Assembly (NCBI GenBank): GCA_016235775.1
Contig: JACRIU010000001.1
Coordinates: 1 to 43,236 of the forward strand
DNA length: 43,236 bases
Origin: Hydrogenophilales bacterium
GTDB taxonomy: Bacteria > Pseudomonadota > Gammaproteobacteria > Burkholderiales > Thiobacteraceae
Reading direction: 5' to 3'
Positions 1 through 7,635 of the stretch are shown piece by piece; positions within the stretch are counted from its first letter, which is position 1, and every line of letters begins with the position of its first letter. The notes under the pieces were generated by a model that saw only the letters and a list, made by a program, of their open reading frames with translations, ran no database searches and had not been told where the DNA came from. The translations under genes were made by a program, and so were the position numbers.

Positions 1-163
1 CCCCCGGCCGGTCAAACCAGGAAGCATCGCAAATGTGTAGATTGAAAATCAAATCGTGGACACCCCAGAATCCCTCGAAACCCGCGCCAGTATTAGCTTT
101 GCAGTCCGCTGGGCTAAAATAAACCGGACACTAGTGATTTTGGCCAACAACGGTGTGCATCTA
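1..163. other. Unassigned left edge
   Basis: No gene is supported in this stretch. Short open frames exist on both strands but none has a start, ribosome binding site or recognisable motif. The segment near 110-132 faintly resembles the end of an insertion sequence, but no partner end or transposase is present in the window. Confidence 0.3.
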
Positions 164-175
164 GGCTCAGATTCG

Positions 176-360
176 AATGGCGCTTACTTAGGCCAAATGT
201 AGGGTGGGTTAGCGTTTTTTGCGTAACCCGCCAAGCGTTGCATAGCAACACAACGCATTTTTTAATGAGTGCCTGGCGGCACATCTGGTGGGTTACGGCA
301 CAAACTGCGTGCTTAACCCACCCTACATCGATTATGGAACCGCTTAAGTAAGTGCCATTT
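176..360. repeat. MITE-like palindromic element with flanking 12-bp direct repeats
   Basis: The element starts and ends with inverted repeats (AATGGCGCTTACTTA at the left; at the right, the complement of AATGGCACTTACTTA, 14 of 15 matching). Inside these lie inverted copies of GTAGGGTGGGTTAGC and GCTTAACCCACCCTAC. Both halves can fold into sub-hairpins around GGGTTA/TAACCC. The 12-mer GGCTCAGATTCG occurs directly outside each end, at 164-175 and 361-372, as a target-site duplication would. There is no coding capacity. A non-autonomous, trans-mobilised element is the simplest reading; 12 bp is long for a duplication, so this is inference. Confidence 0.65.
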
Positions 361-405
361 GGCTCAGATTCGTTTTTTTCGGGCGGTTGATTAAGCAGAT
401 TTCAT

Positions 406-1563
406 GTGGAAAATATGAAAAATTTATTTTTTAATTTCGGTATTTCCGATACGACGGGTTGGGGTAACTATGGTTTTCACCTAACGTTTCAGTCATTTAT
501 ACAAAAGCTATTTATGCCAGTATCCCTGGGAAATATTCACTTTGCGATGCCGCTTGATCCGATTACACACGCGATATTTAAAGAATTGAGTGAGGTTCAT
601 TGGAAAGACGGAGTTATTCAGAACGAAGGAGACGTCGTCCTGCATGGTTTGGGCAATGAAGGCAATGTCTTCAAACGCTCAACGAAGGCAGTCAAAGAAA
701 TTGGCGTAACGTTTTTTGAAAAAAATCCATTGTCCCTTCCAGAATTGAATTTATACAAAGAATTCGACCTCATGGTCGCTGGCTCGACCTGGAATCTTGA
801 AAAATGCCGGGAATACGGTATTGAGAACTCTGTTTTGGTGTTTCAAGGGGTAGATGGCGACCGATTTCGGCCCATGAGCAAGCGACGATTTAGAGACCGG
901 TTCGTGGTCTTTTCTGGGGGCAAGTTAGAATTTCGTAAAGGACAAGATTTGGTTGTAAAGGCATTTGCGGCTTTTGCAGCCAAGCATCCAGATGCGTTAC
1001 TTGTTACGGCATGGCATAGCCCTTGGGGCCAGGTTGGCGCGTCAGTCAATTGGGCCGGTGGGTTAATCCCCTTTGTTTTTGGTGGCAGCCTGCAAAGTTC
1101 TATTAAGCATTGGGTTCGCAGTAACGGCATCGCCGAAAATCAATTTATTGATCTTGGTTCTGTACCCAACCAACATTTCCCAGAGGTGCTCAGGGAAGTG
1201 GACGTTGCCGTATTTCCCAATCGTTGCGAGGGCGGGACAAATCTCGTCGCCATGGAAGCGCTTAGTAGTGATGTTTTATGCATTATCTCCAACAATACCG
1301 GACATCGTGACTTAGTGAAAGGTGACAATTGCCTATCGCTTGAAAAGCAATTGCCAGTACAAATCAACGATCTGGCATTCGAGCAAGCATGGGGAAGCGG
1401 GGTGGATTGGGGCGAGTCGGACATAGATGAAATTTTGTTTCATTTGGAGAGGGCATACACCAACCCAAGCATTGTTCAGCAAGGGTGTGCGCGACAATCA
1501 GTAGCGGAATATAGCTGGGAGCAATCCATAAAATATTTATCGCGGAACATTGATGCAATCTGA
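406..1563 (+). CDS. Glycosyltransferase family 4 (GT-B fold)
   Basis: 385-residue soluble protein, probably a retaining sugar transferase acting in the cytoplasm on surface glycan or glycoprotein. The C-terminal half has the typical GT4 (glycosyl transferases group 1) layout: a beta strand with FSGGKLEFRKGQDLV near residue 170, LGSVPNQHFPEVLREVDVAVFPNR near 250-275, and the E-x7-E type signature EGGTNLVAMEAL, where the glutamates contact the nucleotide sugar. The N-terminal domain is divergent. The start shown is GTG at 406; ATG at 415 is an alternative with GGA upstream. It stands alone on the plus strand, converges on pilA and shares a terminator with it. Donor and acceptor cannot be read from sequence. 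Confidence 0.85.
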   Translation: MENMKNLFFNFGISDTTGWGNYGFHLTFQSFIQKLFMPVSLGNIHFAMPLDPITHAIFKELSEVHWKDGVIQNEGDVVLHGLGNEGNVFKRSTKAVKEIGVTFFEKNPLSLPELNLYKEFDLMVAGSTWNLEKCREYGIENSVLVFQGVDGDRFRPMSKRRFRDRFVVFSGGKLEFRKGQDLVVKAFAAFAAKHPDALLVTAWHSPWGQVGASVNWAGGLIPFVFGGSLQSSIKHWVRSNGIAENQFIDLGSVPNQHFPEVLREVDVAVFPNRCEGGTNLVAMEALSSDVLCIISNNTGHRDLVKGDNCLSLEKQLPVQINDLAFEQAWGSGVDWGESDIDEILFHLERAYTNPSIVQQGCARQSVAEYSWEQSIKYLSRNIDAI

Positions 1564-1607
1564 GAGGCCCCGTGAATTGACTTGGCGTCTCGTGTGCTTT
1601 AAAGCGC

Positions 1608-1631
1608 AAAGCCCCTCTTGCGAGGGGCTTT
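1608..1631. terminator. Bidirectional intrinsic terminator between GT4 gene and pilA
   Basis: Perfect 10-bp stem AAAGCCCCTC / GAGGGGCTTT with a 4-nt loop. It lies between two convergent genes, and its A/T ends provide a short U tract on either strand. Confidence 0.8.
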
Positions 1632-1655
1632 GTCTTAGCGCTGGTAGAAAACAGC

Positions 1656-2072
1656 TTACCCGCGGCAAGAGGCCGGTGCGAATACCGGCGCAGAGCTTTG
1701 GCAAGACCAGGTAACCGTCGTGCCGGTCCAGCTCGGGTTCAGCGTAATGGTCTGAGGGGCACCGATAGCAGATGAATTGCCGGTGACGGTGATTACACCA
1801 GCTGAACTAACTGAGCCACCGGTGATCAGGGTGGTTATGCTGATCAAGGTTGCACCGGTCAAAGCGGCACAACAGCTGGCTACACCGTTAGCAATTTGGG
1901 CGGCTTCAGTTACCGTGGTGCGGGCTGAGCTGCCACCGAGAATAAGCTCGGAAACGCGGGCGCGGATCGTGTAGTCACGGTAGGCTGGCAAGGCAATCGC
2001 CGCCAGAATACCGATGATCGCCACGACGATCATCAACTCGATTAGGGTAAAACCCCTTTGCATAGATTTCAT
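1656..2072 (-). CDS. pilA: Type IV pilin major subunit (PilA-like)
   Basis: 138-residue prepilin. A short positively charged leader (MKSMQRG) precedes the prepilin peptidase site [21 protein letters not shown], which includes the conserved Glu at mature position 5 and the hydrophobic assembly helix. After that comes a small domain rich in Ser, Thr and Gly, with a Cys pair near the C-terminus (WSC...ASC) able to form the D-region disulfide, and a CC pair in the middle. The start at 2072 has AGGAGA seven bases upstream; ATG at 2063 is a weaker alternative. A sigma-54 promoter lies about 70 bp upstream. Ser/Thr richness plus the neighbouring glycosyltransferases make O-glycosylation possible, but that is inference. 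Confidence 0.93.
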   Translation of the reverse strand: MKSMQRGFTLIELMIVVAIIGILAAIALPAYRDYTIRARVSELILGGSSARTTVTEAAQIANGVASCCAALTGATLISITTLITGGSVSSAGVITVTGNSSAIGAPQTITLNPSWTGTTVTWSCQSSAPVFAPASCRG

Positions 2073-2141
2073 GTGTATCTCCTGTGGTTAGTCCATTATC
2101 TGGAAGCCTGTCGAGCTCGGATACAGCTCTTGCTGTTACCT

Positions 2142-2159
2142 AAGCAAGGGGTGTGCCAA
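2142..2159 (-). promoter_or_regulatory. Sigma-54 promoter of pilA
   Basis: Read on the minus strand the site is TTGGCAC-ACCCC-TTGCT, an essentially consensus RpoN -24/-12 element (TGGCAC N5 TTGCW). It is the class used by PilR-activated pilin genes. Predicted transcription start is near 2130, giving a leader of about 60 nt before the pilA start. Confidence 0.85.
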
Positions 2160-2322
2160 TAAAGGTTGACACTAATGATGTTTATTTTTGGCAACTACAA
2201 AATTAACTATATGAATATATATGGAAAAAAAATATATAAACAGCTATCTATTGCGAGTTTAAGCCAAGTCGTGAGCGACCTGACGAAAAACGGCAGATAT
2301 TGCCCTTGATCGGCCGGCTGAA

Positions 2323-5300
2323 TCAATTGGTCTGGTTTGCCAAGTCGGCAAGGCGCTGACTGGCGGTATCTAATACATCGAACCATTGATAATCAGCCTT
2401 GGCACGGAAAATCTCCGCTGTGGGGTACCATGACATATGATTTGAAACCAAGGTATATCGCCATTCCGGCACGGGTGGAGACAATATCCACACCGGCTTA
2501 CCCAGCGCACCACCAAGATGGACAACTGTACCGCAGACACTGATGACCAGATCAAGCGTACTGATTAGTGCCGCCGTTTCATTGACATCTGTGATGGCAT
2601 CTTCCCAATAAGCAATTTCATAACCTTCGGCAGCCATCGCTTCTAGATCTGAGGCGGTTTTACCAGGCTGCAGGCTGATGAAATGGCAATTAGCTTGAGA
2701 CAGAATGGGTGCCCACTGATTTAACGGGATGGAACGCGAAAGGCCGCGTGTTTTCCCCAAGCCACCCTTCCAGGAGATGCCAACTTTTAATCCACGGCCG
2801 AGCCGGTGAAGTTTTTCATGCCAGGCCTCGATGCGCAGTGGGTCAACATTTAAATAACCATGGTGATCAGGGAATTGCTCACGGGTCTGTCGGAAATATT
2901 GCGGCAGACTGCCTGCGGCGACTTGATAATCTATTTTTGGTGTTTTCCCTAACCATGTTGGCGCTCCATAACGCGGCGATCCAACCACCAAGGCTTGAGG
3001 AAAGGACCTTGCATAAAGATCACGCAACCGGGGCTCACAATCTATGATCAGTCTGCCACTTTTATCAATTAGATCGTGATAGCAGGATGCAAACATAATA
3101 TCGTCACCCAGACCTTGCTCGCCATATACGAGCAACGTTTTGTCGTGCAAGGGCGCCTCGAAATTCCAAACCGGAAACTGGAGAGTTCGATCGGCCGCGG
3201 TTTTTTTGCGCGCCTCATACAATGTCCAGCCTTCGCTATAACGTTCCTGCAATAAATAAACAAAGGCTAGCCCGAGTTGTGCGGTCGCTGAGTTTGGTTG
3301 AAGCGAGAGCGCTTGCTGGTATGCCTCAATCGATTCATGTATCTGACCTGCATCTCTCAACATATTGCCAAGACAAGTAGAGGTAGCCGGGTCATTGGGC
3401 GCAAGCTCTGTTGCGCGCCTGGCATGGCTGATGGCTTGGTTGATGTCACCCGATTCGCGTTCAATTTCGGCGAGCTGCAAGTAGGCACCCAAGTGATCAG
3501 GCTGCTGTTCCAGCAATTGTCTTAGATATTGGTGCGCTTCTGGGTAGTGTTCTTGTTGGGTTAGGGCAACGGAGTAGTTATATAAGGTAGCAGCATTCTT
3601 GGGAGCGAGTTCCAACGCCTCTTTGAAGAAGCGTTGTGCGTCAGTAAACTGGTTGATGCATGAGTTCACGATTCCTAAATTACACAAAACACTTGGCAAA
3701 TTAGGTTTAAGTTTCTTTAAAAAGTGCAAAACGCGGGAAGCCAAAAACAATTGCTGGCAGTCAATGAGCCCTACAGCCATTTCATTGAGGCTCTCGGCTT
3801 CACTATCATCCAGCGTATTTATTCGAAGCAAAAGCTTTTCAAGCGATTCGGCTGCTTGGCCTGACTTGTTCTCACTTATCCATGCCAGAATTTGATGGGC
3901 TTCTTCCTGAATGTCCAAGGTGAGCATATCTGGAAGGGGGGCACGCATGTCGCTATCTGCGGCCTGTTTGGCACGCCATTTACTGACGACGTGCCGGTAA
4001 ATGCGCTCTATTTGACGGGTACGTCGATCGGCATCACATAGGGGCGATTGCCGCACTTCCTCCCGCAATGCATGACGCAACCGCCCAAGCTGATCGAGAT
4101 TTTCAGCGAGGGTTTGGCAAATCGATATGTAGCTCTCATCATCATGCGCAATCCATTCAGGGTGACCGATCCGACGCAACATGGAAGTGCTCCAACGACC
4201 TACCATGGTCTGGCCTGTCAATGTCACAACCGGTACACCCATCCATAGGGCTTCAAACGTTGTCGTTGAGCCGGTAAATGGAAAGGGATCGAGAGCGATA
4301 TCGATATGCTGATAGACCTTTAGATGACTAGCGCGATCATTGAAATCATCAAGGAATTTGATACGGTCCGGATCAATTTCGTGCTCGCGGAAGGTAGATA
4401 AGCATAGGGTCCGGACATCTTCTTCATTAAAGCGGCCGAAATATTTCAATATCAAACGCGAATCTGGTAAGCGTTTAAGCACGCGGGCCCAGAGAGAGAA
4501 AACCTGGGGGTTCAATTTAGCAGGATTGTTGCAGGAACCGAATGTGATATAGCCTTTGGTTTGAGCCGGTGGTGGCGTAATTTCGGGCGCCTCCGCGATA
4601 GGATCATGAAGATAGAATGTGGGGAGGTGGATAACCCGTTCGGAGAACCATTCGCGCGTATTGCGAGGAGACATGGTGATGTCGGAAATCAGGTAATCCA
4701 TTTGATCGAGACCGCTGGTGGCCGCATCATGAAAACTAATATTCACTGGTGCGCAACGATACATGCATAGCCTGGGCCGATTGTTATCAAATCTTCCCGC
4801 TAGGATAACGAGTACATCGATTTTGTCAGAATGGATTTGTGCGGCAATGTCATGATCAGTCATGCCATGAATGTCATGCCATTGATCGACATGGGTTTGG
4901 CATTCAGCGGTGTAAGTGTCGGGTTTTTCAATATACGCATAGGCATGAATTTCGAATTGGAGACGATCATGCCGTGCAAGAATCGGCAACATGTTTGCCG
5001 TGACAGGATGCAAGCGGAAGTCTGAAGTGACATAACCGATGTTGATCCGGCCACTGTGCGGGCTCAGGGCGAATTCTGTTAGTGTTTCTGAAGCGATGGC
5101 GCGGCGCACAGACGCGCTATAACCGGCATAAATTTCTCGGTTGTTCTCCTCAGGACTAAAAGTGAGATAAAGCAATGTTCCAGTGATGCCGCGATATGAG
5201 GCATCTAAGCCGGGATCGAGTCGTAAAGCATGGACAAGTGCATCATATGCTAGGTCTGGGCGGCCATAAGTAATCAGGGCGCAACCTAAATTATGATAAC

Positions 5301-5790
5301 CCGCCGCAGATGGGACGATCGCAAGCGCCCGTTCGAAATGCGCTCTTGCTTCTTGATATCGACGTTGTGCCATCATGAAGATACCGAGCTTGGTTTCCAA
5401 GTCGGGCTGTTTGGGATCGATTACGAGAGATTCGTGGTAGCAGTCAAGCATCAATTGAGGTTGTGCGGTTTTATCTGCTGCCTCCCCTAGGGCTTTCCAG
5501 GCGCCAGCGATCTCGGGATGTACAGTTACCAACTGTTTAAGTATTGGAATGGCTTTATCAGTCTGTCCGAGTCCGACAAGGCTGATTCCTTCAAGAAGAA
5601 GGATATCCGGATGCTTCGGAAGCTCTTTGGATAGTGATTGTGCAATGGTTAAAGCTTGGTCGAAATCGCCAGCCGTATAGGCATCGAAACCTTCCATCAA
5701 TATGTCAAGCAAGGAGCCCGTAATAGGTTGGAACTTGCCTGGCGCTGATGATCGATCGGAAAACAGATTTTTAAAAAGCCGGATCAGCAT
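2323..5790 (-). CDS. TPR protein with OGT-like (GT41) and GT9-like glycosyltransferase modules
   Basis: 1155 residues in two halves. Residues about 30-200 are TPR repeats. Residues about 245-600 match the SPINDLY/O-GlcNAc transferase catalytic domain (GT41): SDFRLHPVTANM with the conserved His near 261, LILKYFGR with the Lys near 449, and DIALDPFPFTGSTTTFEALWMGVPVVTL near 497. Residues about 645-860 are a second TPR set. Residues about 880-1155 look like the GT9-like domain often found behind TPRs (LLVYGEQGLGDDIMF, VGISWKGG, LDLVISVCGTVVHLGGALGKPVW). The canonical GYPGTSG loop of GT41 is altered here (FHDAATSG near 353-360). A cytoplasmic protein glycosylation role is likely by family; pilin or another surface protein as acceptor is inference from location upstream of pilA. 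Confidence 0.85.
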   Translation of the reverse strand: MLIRLFKNLFSDRSSAPGKFQPITGSLLDILMEGFDAYTAGDFDQALTIAQSLSKELPKHPDILLLEGISLVGLGQTDKAIPILKQLVTVHPEIAGAWKALGEAADKTAQPQLMLDCYHESLVIDPKQPDLETKLGIFMMAQRRYQEARAHFERALAIVPSAAGYHNLGCALITYGRPDLAYDALVHALRLDPGLDASYRGITGTLLYLTFSPEENNREIYAGYSASVRRAIASETLTEFALSPHSGRINIGYVTSDFRLHPVTANMLPILARHDRLQFEIHAYAYIEKPDTYTAECQTHVDQWHDIHGMTDHDIAAQIHSDKIDVLVILAGRFDNNRPRLCMYRCAPVNISFHDAATSGLDQMDYLISDITMSPRNTREWFSERVIHLPTFYLHDPIAEAPEITPPPAQTKGYITFGSCNNPAKLNPQVFSLWARVLKRLPDSRLILKYFGRFNEEDVRTLCLSTFREHEIDPDRIKFLDDFNDRASHLKVYQHIDIALDPFPFTGSTTTFEALWMGVPVVTLTGQTMVGRWSTSMLRRIGHPEWIAHDDESYISICQTLAENLDQLGRLRHALREEVRQSPLCDADRRTRQIERIYRHVVSKWRAKQAADSDMRAPLPDMLTLDIQEEAHQILAWISENKSGQAAESLEKLLLRINTLDDSEAESLNEMAVGLIDCQQLFLASRVLHFLKKLKPNLPSVLCNLGIVNSCINQFTDAQRFFKEALELAPKNAATLYNYSVALTQQEHYPEAHQYLRQLLEQQPDHLGAYLQLAEIERESGDINQAISHARRATELAPNDPATSTCLGNMLRDAGQIHESIEAYQQALSLQPNSATAQLGLAFVYLLQERYSEGWTLYEARKKTAADRTLQFPVWNFEAPLHDKTLLVYGEQGLGDDIMFASCYHDLIDKSGRLIIDCEPRLRDLYARSFPQALVVGSPRYGAPTWLGKTPKIDYQVAAGSLPQYFRQTREQFPDHHGYLNVDPLRIEAWHEKLHRLGRGLKVGISWKGGLGKTRGLSRSIPLNQWAPILSQANCHFISLQPGKTASDLEAMAAEGYEIAYWEDAITDVNETAALISTLDLVISVCGTVVHLGGALGKPVWILSPPVPEWRYTLVSNHMSWYPTAEIFRAKADYQWFDVLDTASQRLADLANQTN

Positions 5791-5870
5791 GATTTAAAGG
5801 GGTGTAAAGGTTGATGAAGCTAAACGGCTAAAATGATAGCATGTCAATGATTAAGACGTAGGGAGTGAAT

Positions 5871-6218
5871 ATGGGATGGTTGTCAAAAGGCAAAGTAACG
5901 CGATTTGCCAACGAACTGGCACAGGAGTTAGCGCGTCGTTATTCACCAGCAATGGAAAAAGGGGAAGATCGAAAAATTTCCGCTAAAGGTATCTCAAATA
6001 TCCTTGAGGAGATTTACCAGCGCGCAGTCGACTTCAAACATAAAGAGAATTTGTGGTTTTTTCAGACCGCCACGCTCGGCAACAGTTTTCGTTGGGAACT
6101 GAAAGAGTTGGGCTATAGTGAAAAATTTATTGAGATTGCAACAGAAGGATTAGTTGTTTACCTGACCCGCAAGGCATCGGCATCAAGTGTGCAATCACGG
6201 AGTGCTGAAAAGAAATAG
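5871..6218 (+). CDS. Conserved hypothetical small cytoplasmic protein
   Basis: 115 residues, no signal peptide or membrane segment, mixed charge, Lys/Glu rich with a Ser/Lys tail. I do not recognise the family. The start at ATG 5871 is chosen because AGGGAG ends five bases upstream; a GTG at 5865 would overlap that ribosome binding site. It is divergent from the TPR glycosyltransferase with about 80 bp between them, so the promoters probably share that gap. Coding looks genuine from the ribosome site and uninterrupted frame, but function is unknown. Confidence 0.7.
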   Translation: MGWLSKGKVTRFANELAQELARRYSPAMEKGEDRKISAKGISNILEEIYQRAVDFKHKENLWFFQTATLGNSFRWELKELGYSEKFIEIATEGLVVYLTRKASASSVQSRSAEKK

Positions 6219-6405
6219 GCGCACTCCAGAGGATGTTTTGAATTAGGGAAACGGATTTTCTTTAGCGCGGTTTCCTAAACTCGATTTGTCATGGGCAATT
6301 TCTGGCCGGAATTTTTAAATCGCCAGATATACCAACCACTCTGGGGTGGCATAATTCGGGAGCGAGTCGATGTGCTTGGTGACTTGCATAGGTTTAGTCG
6401 GGTTA

Positions 6406-7629
6406 TCAGTGTTTGATATGAACTTTTCTCAATAAGAACCGACGCTCAATTAACAGAAACGACATGGCGCCCGCAGCGATGTATGCTGGGATTGATATTG
6501 CATATATGGCCCACCAGGGCGCGAAACTTTGCACCGGGTTGCTCAGCAGGATTCTCCCATTTGGCTGGATTATCAGTGGAAAATCGGCCATTAAAATTAA
6601 ACCGTGCCACATAAAAACGCCATAGGAAATAACACCCAATATTCTGAGCGGAGCAGATGAAAAGAAGGAATTGAACATCTTCGATTTGGCAATGCCCAGT
6701 ACCAAAAGACATGCCGTGACGCCTAAACCGCCTGTAAAAGTGGGCTCTTTATGTATTACCTTGATGAAGGGTTGTGCGGTTTCAATAGCGACCTTGAACC
6801 AATTCTGCTCGTTGAATTCAAGCCACAGCAATACACAACCGAAGGCAAATACTACGATCCCAAGAAACGGCCGGTCCGATTTCCATGCATCGTTTATTTC
6901 GCTGGCTAATATTCCAATCGCAAAATACTTGGCTAAGCCGTAACTCCGTGCGGCCTCATAGTCGGTGATGGCGAGCACCAAAAAAACAATCACTAAAGCG
7001 AAAATTCGCTTCCCCGGTTTTGCGGGCTGAATGGCGGCTAAGATCGGTGCGAATGCGTAAAAAACAATCTCTGGAAAAAGGCTCCACATTGGGGGATTGG
7101 AAATGTTGGGGAAGCCAATTGTTGGCAGAAAGAGCAGTTCTGCGACAAAGCGCTGGGCGGGGTGGGGATCCGCAGCCATTGTGCCGGCAAGGGCTGCAAC
7201 CATTATTGTTACAAGATAAAGCGGCCCGACGCGCAAAAATCGATTAGCGGTGTACCCCCGCAGTTCTTGGATGTTTGTGATTTTTTTCGCGGCGCGCCAG
7301 ATCAGAAAACCGCTCAAAACTACAAAAAAAGGAACGGCCTTGGCGCCCAGCGTGAGGAACGGCGTCAATATTGAATTCATATCAAAGAATGGCTGGTTCC
7401 ATTGCCAAGTATGGAAACAGGCAATGAATAGGGCGGCTAGCCCCCGTAGTGCGTCCAATCCGCCGACTTGGCTTTGGCTCGTCGGGGTGGGCATGACCAA
7501 GCGGGCCATTAACCAGCGATGAACCGCAGGAACCAGCAGGAACAATATAGCGGACACATAAAACATGCCCGCCAGAAGACTGGTCACGGGCATCAACTGG
7601 ATTAAGCCGAATAAGTCCAAAAATTCCAT
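6406..7629 (-). CDS. Acyltransferase 3 family membrane protein (OafA/YrhL-like)
   Basis: 407 residues with about ten hydrophobic segments. The family signature is visible: GGLDALRGLAALFIACFH near residue 56, where the Arg and the following His are the conserved catalytic pair of membrane O-acyltransferases, then a FFVVLSGFLIWR segment near 100. These proteins transfer acetyl or other acyl groups onto sugars of surface polysaccharides. There is an N-terminal extra hydrophobic segment before the signature. Start ATG 7629 lies 6 nt after the stop of the upstream YfhO-like gene, so translation is probably coupled and the two are in one transcript. Confidence 0.88.
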   Translation of the reverse strand: MEFLDLFGLIQLMPVTSLLAGMFYVSAILFLLVPAVHRWLMARLVMPTPTSQSQVGGLDALRGLAALFIACFHTWQWNQPFFDMNSILTPFLTLGAKAVPFFVVLSGFLIWRAAKKITNIQELRGYTANRFLRVGPLYLVTIMVAALAGTMAADPHPAQRFVAELLFLPTIGFPNISNPPMWSLFPEIVFYAFAPILAAIQPAKPGKRIFALVIVFLVLAITDYEAARSYGLAKYFAIGILASEINDAWKSDRPFLGIVVFAFGCVLLWLEFNEQNWFKVAIETAQPFIKVIHKEPTFTGGLGVTACLLVLGIAKSKMFNSFFSSAPLRILGVISYGVFMWHGLILMADFPLIIQPNGRILLSNPVQSFAPWWAIYAISIPAYIAAGAMSFLLIERRFLLRKVHIKH

Positions 7630-7635
7630 ATGTAT

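Noticed and set aside
1-160. Possible end of an insertion sequence or transposase remnant
   Set aside because: Only a vague resemblance to an IS end; no inverted partner, duplication or transposase motif within the window.
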